Both the position numbers and the translations under genes were made by a program. The notes under the pieces are model-generated. The model ran no database searches and was not told where the DNA came from. It saw only the letters and a list, made by a program, of their open reading frames with translations. Positions 6,900 to 13,463 of a DNA stretch of 17,854 bases are shown here, one piece after another. This DNA comes from Clostridium sp. CAG:1024 (GTDB lineage Bacteria > Bacillota > Clostridia > Christensenellales > CAG-138): assembly GCA_000432015.1 (NCBI GenBank), contig HF985476.1, positions 28,733 to 46,586 of the forward strand. Direction: 5' to 3'. Positions within the stretch are counted from its first letter, which is position 1; the number at the start of each line of letters is the position of its first letter.

Positions 6900-7826
6900 T
6901 TAACCACGCTTATACGGTTTGCCGAGCGCTGCCGGCGCAACTGCGCTGTGCGCAAATGCGGCGAGCGCGATAACCGTGAGCACATACGGGATCATGTTCA
7001 GGAACTGGTACGGAATACCGGAGCCCTGCGCCATGAGAATGTTCGCAATAACGATACCCGCCATGAACACCATGGCCGCACCCATGATCCCGGTGGGCTT
7101 GTAGCGGCCGAACACGACCGCAGCGAGCGCGATGTATCCGCGGCCGGAAACCATTTCCTCTGAGAAAAACTTGGTCAGGCCCGTGGACATGAATGCGCCG
7201 CCCAGCGCGATGATCATGCTGCCGACGATGGCTGCAATGTACTGCGTGCGATACACGTTGATGCCCAGCGTATCCGCGACTTTCGGGTTCTCACCGACGG
7301 AGCGGAGATTGAGTCCCGCCTGCGTCTTGAACAGGAAGTAGGAGATTACGGGAACCAACAAAAACGCGATATACACCATCGGCATGTGAGAGAAAAACCC
7401 CTCGCCGATGACCGGGATCGCGGAAAGTCCGGGGATCTTTGCCACACGGAACACGTCGATCGCGGGGACCTCGGAGCTGACGCCGAACATGATGCGGAAC
7501 AGCGTCGCCGACAGGCCGGAACCTAAAACGTTGACCGCGGCGCCGACGACCGTCTGGTTCGCGCGCAGCGTGACCGTCAGCAGTGCAAACAACGCGCCGA
7601 CGACCGCGCCGGAAAGCATGGCGAAAATGAGGCCGACCCACACGCTTCCGCTGATGTAGGAACCGTACACTGCCATGATCGTAGCGATCAGCATCGTACC
7701 TTCCGCACCGATGTTCAGAAGACCCGCGCGGTTGATGATGAGAAGGCCGAGACCTGCGAGCAGGATCGGTGTTGCAAGGCTGATATCGGTATTGATATAA
7801 CCGCCGAGTGATTCTAAAAATGCCAT
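6900..7826 (-). CDS. Nucleoside ABC transporter permease (NupQ/YufQ type)
   Basis: Inner-membrane channel subunit of 308 residues with about eight to nine hydrophobic helices. It begins with ISLATPILLAGLGLLIINRAGLLNIGAEG; the NIGAEG element is the hallmark of the BPD_transp_2 permeases of BMP-type importers and marks the coupling region. Later IPVIGEGF, SVGENPKVADTLGINVYRTQY and GRGYIALAAVVFGR are family features. The ATG at 7826 has GGAGG 9 bases upstream. It lies 11 bases after the other permease and 12 bases before the ATPase gene, so the genes are co-transcribed. The length is normal for the NupQ half. Assignment to nucleosides rests on family and neighbours, not on a specific residue. 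Confidence 0.93.
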   Translation of the reverse strand: MAFLESLGGYINTDISLATPILLAGLGLLIINRAGLLNIGAEGTMLIATIMAVYGSYISGSVWVGLIFAMLSGAVVGALFALLTVTLRANQTVVGAAVNVLGSGLSATLFRIMFGVSSEVPAIDVFRVAKIPGLSAIPVIGEGFFSHMPMVYIAFLLVPVISYFLFKTQAGLNLRSVGENPKVADTLGINVYRTQYIAAIVGSMIIALGGAFMSTGLTKFFSEEMVSGRGYIALAAVVFGRYKPTGIMGAAMVFMAGIVIANILMAQGSGIPYQFLNMIPYVLTVIALAAFAHSAVAPAALGKPYKRG

Positions 7827-7837
7827 ATGCTACCTCC

Positions 7838-8932
7838 TCACGCTTCCTGCTGTTTCGGCTGCTTTTTGAGCTGGCGCTCACCCCAGATCTCAAGCAGCAT
7901 CTGGCTTGCGACCACCGCAAAGATGACGATCGCCTGGATGACGTTCACGATCGAGAAGGGGACATATGCCTTCATCTGCATCCGGTTGCCGCCCGCGCGG
8001 AATGCGCCGAACAGCAGCGCGCCGAAAATGATGCCGATCGGCGAGTTCATACCGATGAGCGCGACGGCGATACCGTCAAAGCCGTATCCGGGAGAAAAGC
8101 CCGCATACAGGCGTCCCTGCACGCCCATGACCTCGCTTGCGCCCGCAAGGCCCGCGACACCGCCCGCAAGGAGCATGACGAGCAGGATATTGCGTCTCGT
8201 GTTGATGCCAGAGTATGCAGCCGCCTGCATATTGAAGCCCGAAACGCGGACTTCATAGCCCTTCTTGCTGCGCCAGAGGAACAGCCAGAACAGAACGATG
8301 CAGACAAGCCCCAGGACAATTCCCCAGTGTGCGCGCGTATTCGGAAGCAAAATATCGAGCTTTGCGCTGGCAGGCAGCGGACTGGACTGCCCGCTGACGC
8401 CGCCCGGCTCCATCATGCGCGCGGGATCGGTGACCATGAACTCAATAAAATAGATGGCAATCGTATTAAGCATAACGGTCGTGATGATCTCGGACGCGCC
8501 AAATCTCACTTTCAACCATCCGGCAAGCAGTCCCCACAGTCCGCCGCCGATAAATCCGGCGATGATGCAGAGCGGAATATGAAGGACGGCCGGGACATCC
8601 ACAAAGATGCCGACTGCCGCCGCGGACAGAGCGCCCATATACATCTGACCCTCCATACCGAGGTTGGTCAGACCGCAGCGATTGGCCAGCGCATAGCTCA
8701 TGCCGGTGAACAGCAGAGGCGTGACCTTAACAAGCGTTTCGGCAAAGGAGTTTGCGCTGCCGAACGCGCCCTGGATCAATGCGCCGAACGCTACAATGGG
8801 ATTCTTGCCCATCAGCAGGATCAGCAGCATACCGAGCAGGATGGCGACCACGACCGCGGACACGGAGACGAGACATTGCCGCAGCACGTTATCCATCGAT
8901 GCTTTCATTTTGATTGATACGCTTTTATTCAT
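7838..8932 (-). CDS. Nucleoside ABC transporter permease (NupP/YufP type)
   Basis: The larger partner permease, 364 residues, with an N-terminal signal-anchor helix (about residues 20-42) and some eight further membrane helices. The motif ANRCGLTNLGMEGQMYMGA is the counterpart of NIGAEG in the other permease, and WKVR/KGYEVRVSGFNMQAAAYSGIN and GYGFDGIAVALIGMNSPIG are typical of YufP-like proteins. The C-terminal tail is basic and Gln-rich (QLKKQPKQQ), exposed to the cytoplasm. The ribosome site upstream of the ATG at 8932 is weak (GAGAAAA); the stem-loop between it and the lipoprotein gene may lower its expression relative to the binding protein. It overlaps nothing and runs into the next permease after 11 bases. 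Confidence 0.93.
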   Translation of the reverse strand: MNKSVSIKMKASMDNVLRQCLVSVSAVVVAILLGMLLILLMGKNPIVAFGALIQGAFGSANSFAETLVKVTPLLFTGMSYALANRCGLTNLGMEGQMYMGALSAAAVGIFVDVPAVLHIPLCIIAGFIGGGLWGLLAGWLKVRFGASEIITTVMLNTIAIYFIEFMVTDPARMMEPGGVSGQSSPLPASAKLDILLPNTRAHWGIVLGLVCIVLFWLFLWRSKKGYEVRVSGFNMQAAAYSGINTRRNILLVMLLAGGVAGLAGASEVMGVQGRLYAGFSPGYGFDGIAVALIGMNSPIGIIFGALLFGAFRAGGNRMQMKAYVPFSIVNVIQAIVIFAVVASQMLLEIWGERQLKKQPKQQEA

Positions 8933-8965
8933 GTTTTCTCAACTTTCAAGTCCGTTCGGAGAAAG

Positions 8966-9002
8966 CACGCGGCGGCCCGCACAGGGGCAGAGCCGCCGTG
9001 TG
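8966..9002 (-). promoter_or_regulatory. Intercistronic stem-loop between binding protein and permease genes
   Basis: Arms CACGCGGCGGC (8966-8976) and GCCGCCGTGTG (8992-9002) pair strongly, with no T run after the stem on the minus strand. In ABC importer operons such GC-rich hairpins commonly protect the binding-protein mRNA or partly terminate transcription, giving more lipoprotein than permease. That role is inferred. Confidence 0.6.
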
Positions 9003-9030
9003 TTTACACGTTCCTATCGTTGGGAAACGA

Positions 9031-10071
9031 TCAATACTGTCCCTCGTAATCGCCGTTGAACAGCTTCGTGATGAACTCGTTGATCGCGTCGACCTTTTCC
9101 TTGGGGAGCTTCTCGTCCCAGCCGTGCCAATCGGAAACAAGTGTGCCGCCCTGGTTGAGCTCATATGCGACCTTGCCCGGGGTCCATGTACCGGCAACCA
9201 GCTTGTCGAACACATCCTTGTAGATCATGGTGTAGTTGCGCATGACGGACAGAACGACCGCGTTCGGCGCGATGTTATACTGATCGCTGTTGAAGCCGAT
9301 CGCATACACGCCTGCATCTTCAGCAGCCCAGAGGCAGCCGAGCTGCGCGCTGTTGGCAGATGCGCAGACCACGTCGTAGCCCTGATCGATATAGGCCTTG
9401 GCGGCTTCGCGTGCCTTATCCTGATCGGTCAGCGTGCCGAGGTACTCGGTCGTCGCCGTTGCATCGGGGTTTGTCAGCTTGACGCCCGGAACGATGCCGC
9501 TCGTGATGTCGGAGATCGCGGGGGTGTCCATGCCGCCGAGGAACACGACCTTGTTGGTCTCTGTCAGGATGCCCATGATGCCGCCGATCGCAACGCCCAT
9601 GCCCACGGGGCCGACATATGCGAGATTATCGATCGCTTTGATGTTCTGATCCGTAGAACCGTCGATCTTGAAGCCGTAGGACAGGCAGAACTTGGTGTTC
9701 GGATAGAGGGGCGCGTTCTCAACCGCAGCGGCTTCAAACTGTGCGCCGTGGATGATGACCATATCATAGCCGTCCTCGCCGTACTGACGAATGTAACCGG
9801 CCATGTCGGAAACCGCGATGTTCTCGATGTACTCCGGCTCTTTGCCGTCCATGTACTCGTTGCAGATGGACTTGAGCGCGTCGTAGCAGATGAAGTTCCA
9901 GCCGTTATCCGTGATGGTACCGGGCAGGAGCGCAACGACCTTCATGTCCTTCGGGTTCTTGGCGGATCCTTCCGCGGCGGGCGCTTCGGCCGTGGGTGCA
10001 TCGGTCTTGGTGCAGCCGACAAGAGCGAAGACCATGATCGCTACGAGCAGCCAAATGATCGTCTTTTTCAT
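9031..10071 (-). CDS. BMP-family nucleoside-binding lipoprotein (PnrA/BmpA type)
   Basis: Extracellular substrate-binding subunit of the importer, 346 residues. It has a lipoprotein signal peptide, MKKTIIWLLVAIMVFALVGC, with Cys20 as the lipidated residue, then an Ala/Pro/Thr-rich linker. The mature domain opens with KVVALLPGTITDNGWN, the BMP-family start in which the aromatic residue stacks on the nucleoside base. Later GYDMVIIHGAQFE, YVGPVGMGVAIGGIMGILT and DVVCASANSAQLG are family elements, and the C-terminus ends in the family's lysine- and acidic-rich helix. The ATG at 10071 is fixed by AGGAGG 9 bases upstream. It is the first gene of the operon. PnrA homologues bind purine nucleosides; with psuK and psuG nearby, pseudouridine or another modified nucleoside is my inferred ligand. 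Confidence 0.95.
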   Translation of the reverse strand: MKKTIIWLLVAIMVFALVGCTKTDAPTAEAPAAEGSAKNPKDMKVVALLPGTITDNGWNFICYDALKSICNEYMDGKEPEYIENIAVSDMAGYIRQYGEDGYDMVIIHGAQFEAAAVENAPLYPNTKFCLSYGFKIDGSTDQNIKAIDNLAYVGPVGMGVAIGGIMGILTETNKVVFLGGMDTPAISDITSGIVPGVKLTNPDATATTEYLGTLTDQDKAREAAKAYIDQGYDVVCASANSAQLGCLWAAEDAGVYAIGFNSDQYNIAPNAVVLSVMRNYTMIYKDVFDKLVAGTWTPGKVAYELNQGGTLVSDWHGWDEKLPKEKVDAINEFITKLFNGDYEGQY

Positions 10072-10446
10072 TTGAAAATCCTCCTTGTTCTGTTTCCTTC
10101 TATCCAAACGCCCCCGTACGGAGCGGCGGGACCTTATATGAGCCAGTGGACATATGCATTTTGCCGGATACAACTTCGAGGAAATACCATGATGCTCCGC
10201 ACCCGCGGAGGTTTTGAGAAAAACGATGTTTACCGGGGGAATGGCTTTGAATGGAGGGGGCCGCCTGGTAGATTCGATTCAAAGCCGTCCTATACGAGGG
10301 ATTACGCTTTGATCCGCGGAACGTTTTGCTTGGCTGATGCGCGTTTCCGCAGTCACGCGCGCCGCATTGAATTGTGAGCGGCCGCGCTATATTGGCGGGG
10401 GAGATCGCCGTAAGCCGTTTGCTTACGAGCACATGTTCTTGTTTCT
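10072..10446 (-). promoter_or_regulatory. Long, hairpin-rich 5' leader of the importer mRNA
   Basis: From the predicted start near 10446 to the lipoprotein ATG there are about 375 bases with no substantial gene. Inverted repeats include CGTAAGC/GCTTACG with a 5-base loop (10409-10427), GCGCG/CGCGC (10339-10360), a 10-bp perfect stem GGCTTTGAAT/ATTCAAAGCC (10243-10252 with 10277-10286), and CTCCGC/GCGGAG with a 4-base loop (10195-10210). I recognise no known riboswitch class. It could be a structured regulatory leader; part may be neutral spacer. Confidence 0.4.
10134..10190 (-). CDS. Possible 18-residue leader peptide
   Basis: Within the importer leader, ATG at 10190 opens MVFPRSCIRQNAYVHWLI and stops at TAA (10134). 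GGAG lies about 6 bases before the ATG, inside the 3' arm of the CTCCGC/GCGGAG hairpin, so translation could depend on that hairpin opening. The gap to the lipoprotein start is about 60 bases. An ORF this short with an SD can arise by chance, so confidence is low. Confidence 0.22.
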   Translation of the reverse strand: MVFPRSCIRQNAYVHWLI

Positions 10447-10452
10447 GGTTTT

Positions 10453-10481
10453 ACAATATCGCAAATTTCGTGTATCAGCAA
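10453..10481 (-). promoter_or_regulatory. Importer operon promoter
   Basis: On the minus strand TTGCTG (10481-10476), 17-base spacer, TATTGT (10458-10453). The start would be near 10446. Three operator palindromes lie directly upstream, the nearest centre 17 bp beyond the -35 edge. Confidence 0.62.
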
Positions 10482-10490
10482 GCGTGCCGA

Positions 10491-10547
10491 TTCCGTATTA
10501 CGGTAAGATAATTTCATAATACGGAAAGTGCGTTCCGTATCGTAGAA
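10491..10547. promoter_or_regulatory. Triple IclR-type operator, 21-bp phased
   Basis: TTCCGTATTACGGTA (10491-10505), TTTCATAATACGGAA (10512-10526) and TTCCGTATCGTAGAA (10533-10547). Centres at 10498, 10519 and 10540 are exactly 21 bp apart and fall at about -52, -73 and -94 of the importer promoter. All fit TTCCGNATTNCGGAA with one or more mismatches. The upstream, same-face layout suggests activation by the adjacent IclR-family protein. Confidence 0.65.
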
Positions 10548-10591
10548 AATCAAGAGTATTCGGCGCATTTCCGGCACGTTCTGCAAGATAG

Positions 10592-10627
10592 AAAGACGGG
10601 CTGCTCTTTGTCGAACAGTCCGTCTTT
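10592..10627. terminator. Terminator after psuG
   Basis: Arms AAAGACGGGCTG and CAGTCCGTCTTT (one wobble or mismatch) enclose a 12-base loop, 12 bases past the psuG stop. On the minus strand CTTTCTATCTT follows, a modest T-rich tail. It separates psuKG from the importer promoter. Confidence 0.68.
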
Positions 10628-10639
10628 GTCATTTCTCTT

Positions 10640-11560
10640 TCAGCGGAGTTTTTCGTAGGCCACGGCAATTTTTGCCGCGCAGCGGGCATTGTTCAGGGCA
10701 AGCTGCACATTGGAGTCAAAGGCCGTCCCACCGGTCAGGTCCTTGATATGCGCAAGGAGGAACGGCGTGATATTCTTTCCGCGGACATGCGCCTGCTCCG
10801 CCATGTCGAGCGCCTGCTGAATAACGCCCTCCATGTAATCAAAATCGAGCGCGTAGGCGTCGGGGATCGGGTTGCCGATCAGCACGCCGCCCTTCAAGCC
10901 GAGATCCCACTTCGTCGCCATGATCTTGGCGATCTCCGCCTCATCCTTCGCCGCGTAGTCGACCTTGTAGCCGCTCTTCTTGCAATAGAATGCCGGAAAA
11001 TCCTCCGTCCCGTTGCCCAGCACCGGCACGCCCATGGTCTCGAGGTATTCCAGCGTGCGGCCGATGTCGAGGATCTGTTTCGCGCCCGCACAGACCACCG
11101 CGACCGGCGTATTCGCAAGCTCCTGCAGGTCTGCGGAAACATCCATCGTGACCTCGCCGTGACGATGTACGCCGCCGATGCCGCCTGTTGCAAACACGCG
11201 AATACCCGCGAGCGACGCGTTGATCATCGTGGACGCAACGGTGGTCGCGCCGGTTTTGCCCGTCGCGAGGTAGGTCGCATAATCCCGGCGGCTGACCTTG
11301 CCGACGTTCTCTGCGCGACACATCAGCTCCAGTTCGTCCTGCGAAAGGCCGACCTTGACCCGTCCTCCGATCAGCGCCATGGTCGCGGGATGTGCGCCCT
11401 CGGCGCGAATGACCTTTTCCACCTCCGCCGCAAAGGACAAGTTCTCGGGGTACGGCATTCCGTGGCTCAGGATGGTGCTCTCCAGCGCGACGACCGGCTC
11501 GCCGTTTTTCAGCGCCACCTGCAATTCCGGCTGAATATCGAGATATTGCTTGAGATCCAT
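10640..11560 (-). CDS. psuG: Pseudouridine-5'-phosphate glycosidase
   Basis: Cleaves the C-C glycosidic bond of pseudouridine 5'-phosphate to uracil and ribose 5-phosphate in the cytoplasm. The 306 residues match the usual family length. Conserved blocks are VALESTILSHGMPYP (Glu27), GKVSRRD (Lys88), FATGGIGGVHR, CAGAKQILDIGRTLEYLET (Lys160) and GVLIGNPIPD. By recall of the E. coli enzyme, these Glu and Lys positions correspond to its catalytic Glu31, Lys93 and Schiff-base Lys166. The ATG at 11560 is chosen because AAGGAAGG precedes it; the GTG at 11584 would place that ribosome site inside the gene. It lies 32 bases after psuK and ends at the terminator at 10592. Identification is firm at family level; relaxed or different C-nucleotide specificity cannot be excluded. 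Confidence 0.95.
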   Translation of the reverse strand: MDLKQYLDIQPELQVALKNGEPVVALESTILSHGMPYPENLSFAAEVEKVIRAEGAHPATMALIGGRVKVGLSQDELELMCRAENVGKVSRRDYATYLATGKTGATTVASTMINASLAGIRVFATGGIGGVHRHGEVTMDVSADLQELANTPVAVVCAGAKQILDIGRTLEYLETMGVPVLGNGTEDFPAFYCKKSGYKVDYAAKDEAEIAKIMATKWDLGLKGGVLIGNPIPDAYALDFDYMEGVIQQALDMAEQAHVRGKNITPFLLAHIKDLTGGTAFDSNVQLALNNARCAAKIAVAYEKLR

Positions 11561-11592
11561 AACAATTCTTCCTTCCTTTCTCACGATCGCGG

Positions 11593-12537
11593 TCAGATAC
11601 GGCTGCGCTCGAGCGTTTCCCTGACCAAAGAATCGCTCATGCCGGGATGGATGGTATCGGGGCTGCGAACCGCAACGATGCCGGACGCCAGCGCGTAATC
11701 GAGCTGTTCTTCCACGGACAGCCCGAGCAGATGGCCGTGCAGAAAGCCCGCCATGAACGCGTCGCCCGCACCTGTCGCGTTCTCCATATCGTCCACGGGC
11801 CGAAGGCTTCGAAACACCCGTCTTCCCGCATCGTCCGCATAATAGCAGCCGCGGGCGCCCAGCGAGACGACGACGCGCCGCGTCCCACGGGAAAGGACAT
11901 GTTCTGCGGCAAGCTCGATCTGTGCATCCGTTTCCACAGGCATCCCGCTCAGAACGGCAAGCTCGAGCCGGTTGGGCTTCACCGCATAAAATCCGCCCAC
12001 GATCGGGGCGATCTTTCTCGCATAGGCCGTGGAAACCGGATCGACGAACACAGGCGCATGTCCCTCTGCAACGGAAAGCAGCCGTTCAAGAAACGGAAGC
12101 TGCAAGCAGCCGTCCGTCACGATCGCGGCGGCGGCTCTCAAATAGCGCGCGTTCTCTTCGAGATATGTCTCCGGGAGCGACTCCAGAATGCGCATATCCG
12201 ACATGCCGGCGAATACTTCTCCGTTCTCGTCCAGCATAGCCATGTAGGTCGAGCTTACGGTGTTTTCACGGATCAGCACGCGTGAAACATCGATCCCCGC
12301 CGCTTTGCAGGCGGAAAGGATGACCTGTCCCGAAAGATCCGCGCCGACCGCGGACATGAGCGCCGCGGGGACGCCCTGGCGCGCGCAGTTCTCTAGAATA
12401 TTCCGCGTCACGCCGCCTGCGGACGTATGCAAGTAGCCGGGATTCGAATCGTGCAGAACGATGGCTTTGCGGCTTCTGCCGTGCAGATCCACGTTCGCTG
12501 CGCCGATCCCGACGAGATAAGGCGTTTGCTGCTGCAT
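11593..12537 (-). CDS. psuK: Pseudouridine kinase (PfkB family)
   Basis: Phosphorylates pseudouridine at the 5' position with ATP, feeding PsuG. It has 314 residues, as usual for PsuK. The PfkB signatures are present: NPGYLHTSAGGVTRN near residues 32-46 (sugar-binding GG) and DDMENATGAGDAFMAG, with the catalytic base Asp259 in GAGD. VDPVSTAYARKI and FYAVKPNRLEL form the middle of the fold. The ATG at 12537 is chosen over upstream in-frame starts because GGAGG lies 9 bases before it and a good promoter overlaps the longer version. It is first in the psuK-psuG unit. PfkB kinases are hard to assign alone, but the NPG...GGVTRN pattern and the tandem psuG make pseudouridine the best substrate call. 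No TTCCG-type operator lies at its promoter. Confidence 0.92.
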   Translation of the reverse strand: MQQQTPYLVGIGAANVDLHGRSRKAIVLHDSNPGYLHTSAGGVTRNILENCARQGVPAALMSAVGADLSGQVILSACKAAGIDVSRVLIRENTVSSTYMAMLDENGEVFAGMSDMRILESLPETYLEENARYLRAAAAIVTDGCLQLPFLERLLSVAEGHAPVFVDPVSTAYARKIAPIVGGFYAVKPNRLELAVLSGMPVETDAQIELAAEHVLSRGTRRVVVSLGARGCYYADDAGRRVFRSLRPVDDMENATGAGDAFMAGFLHGHLLGLSVEEQLDYALASGIVAVRSPDTIHPGMSDSLVRETLERSRI

Positions 12538-12556
12538 CTTGTTTCCTCCGAAGAGT

Positions 12557-12585
12557 ATTATACCCTGCGAAAAAACTGCCTGCAA
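12557..12585 (-). promoter_or_regulatory. psuKG promoter, near consensus
   Basis: On the minus strand TTGCAG (12585-12580), 17-base spacer, TATAAT (12562-12557). The start would be near 12550, leaving a leader of only about 13 nt with the ribosome site at its beginning. No IclR-type palindrome is nearby. Confidence 0.72.
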
Positions 12586-12686
12586 TTCTTTTTGAAAAAA
12601 TCGACGTTCGCATGCCGCCGTAGACATGTGCGTTCGTTTTTTGTGACGCGCAAAACGGATCGTCCCGCCCTGTTTTGACAAAGCGG

Positions 12687-12725
12687 CCGCAGGCGCCGTC
12701 TCTTTCCGGGCGCGGTTTCCTGCGG
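12687..12725 (-). terminator. Hairpin after the 74-residue protein gene
   Basis: CCGCAGG (12687-12693) pairs with CCTGCGG (12719-12725), with an inner CGCC/GGCG stem. The T run afterwards is poor (TTTGTC beyond a second CCGC), so efficiency is uncertain. The rest of 12586-12741 shows nothing recognisable. Confidence 0.4.
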
Positions 12726-12741
12726 CGAATGTCCGTGCGAT

Positions 12742-12966
12742 TCAGCGGCTGCGGGACGCCTGTCCGATCTTTCCTGCAAGGAAGCGCAGGAGCTCCTCCG
12801 GCGTCGGCGCCGTTTGGAACGGCGTATCCTTCCACGCTGCGCGAACAGCCGGATCGTCGCTTGCATATCCCGCATCGATCGCCCGCTGCATTTCATCCAG
12901 CAGCGCCTTTTCCGATACCCCCCTGCCCTCCGCAAGCCGTTTTACGACTCTGTCAAGTTCCGGCAC
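12742..12966 (-). CDS. Small helical protein, unknown function
   Basis: A 74-residue protein starting MPELDRVVKRLAEG with a GTG codon. GGAGGAG lies 7 bases before that GTG, whereas the longer reading from 13020 would run through the promoter and palindrome. It is highly charged and helical. The part reading LLDEMQRAIDAGYAS, DPAVRAAWKDTPF and TPEELLRFLAGKI resembles short clostridial proteins that databases often link to the Spo0A C-terminal domain; I recall this only loosely and do not assert a function. No membrane segment is present. It diverges from the XRE regulator at 13084 and shares its control region, so the regulator may control it. Confidence 0.7.
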   Translation of the reverse strand: MPELDRVVKRLAEGRGVSEKALLDEMQRAIDAGYASDDPAVRAAWKDTPFQTAPTPEELLRFLAGKIGQASRSR

Positions 12967-12983
12967 GATCCGTCTCCTCCTCT

Positions 12984-13036
12984 TTGAAAAGGCTATGTAT
13001 AGCCCAATAGTATCATGCATAGCCTATAAACCGCAA
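12984..13036. promoter_or_regulatory. Overlapping divergent promoters over a GGCTAT/ATAGCC operator
   Basis: Plus strand: TTGAAA (12984-12989), 18-base spacer, TAGTAT (13008-13013). Minus strand: TTGCGG (13036-13031), 18-base spacer, TACTAT (13012-13007). The -10 boxes overlap on opposite strands. GGCTATgtATAGCC (12991-13004) fills the plus spacer and the expected minus start, and a third ATAGCC at 13019-13024 fills the minus spacer. One protein bound here could block both promoters; the XRE product is the likely candidate. Confidence 0.55.
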
Positions 13037-13083
13037 GCAATTCGGATACCCTTTTTCTAAATATGAGAAGGAGCGCTTCTGAA

Positions 13084-13329
13084 ATGGATGCAACCTATGC
13101 TGCGACAAAAAGCCGCATTTTGCAGCTTTGCGGAGAACGAAACATCACCATCAACCGTTTGGCGACGATGTGCGCGCTGCCGCCGTCCTCGATCAAAAAC
13201 ATCCTGTACGGAAAGAGTCAAAACCCGAAACTGCTGACGATCAAGCTTATCTGCGACGGGCTGAACATGACGCTCGGCGAATTCTTTTCCACCCCGGAAT
13301 TTGACGCATTGGAGCCGACGATCGAATAG
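13084..13329 (+). CDS. Small XRE-family helix-turn-helix regulator
   Basis: An 81-residue DNA-binding protein that is essentially one Cro/C1-type HTH domain. Key elements are ITINRLATMCALPPSSIKNI (helices 2-3) and the following LLTIKLICDGLNMTLGEFF, typical of the Xre helices 4-5 found in small Firmicutes regulators. The ATG at 13084 is preferred over that at 13063 because AGAAGGAG lies about 10 bases upstream of it. The acidic tail EFDALEPTIE is short and offers no partner domain. It is divergent from the 74-residue protein, with an inverted repeat between them that fits an autoregulated operator. Targets beyond that are unknown. Confidence 0.88.
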   Translation: MDATYAATKSRILQLCGERNITINRLATMCALPPSSIKNILYGKSQNPKLLTIKLICDGLNMTLGEFFSTPEFDALEPTIE

Positions 13330-13463
13330 CCTCCCCCGCTTCTCCCCTCGCCCGCCGCGCGCCGGGATATTCTCCTTGCAGCGGACATACCATGGAACAG
13401 GACGCCCGACGGAGCGCTTTCCGTGCCACGGCGCCGCATCAATCACAGAAGGAGGCGGGACGC

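Noticed and set aside
5286..7163. A 625-codon open frame on the plus strand
   Set aside because: It lies opposite the ABC ATPase and part of a permease, whose motifs are intact; the translation has no family features. Long antisense frames are common in GC-rich genes with strong third-position bias. The frames at 3826-5154, 7808-8917 and 8914-10377 are rejected for the same reason.
10240..10310. A purine-riboswitch-like look in the importer leader (CTCGTATA and CTACC)
   Set aside because: The two short strings are present, but the P2 and P3 stems and the closing GACTACGAG are missing, and a 10-bp stem conflicts with the required fold.
12595..12665. A third copy of the GACGGTTCGCAT hairpin near psuK
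   Set aside because: Only fragments match (GTTCGCATG, GCGCAAAACGGA), the CGTTCG copies are direct rather than inverted, and no strong stem forms.
13392..13463. N-terminal extension of the DUF6512 protein from the ATG at 13392
   Set aside because: The extra 24 residues are polar and unlike the family, and AGGAGG lies just before the ATG at 13464.
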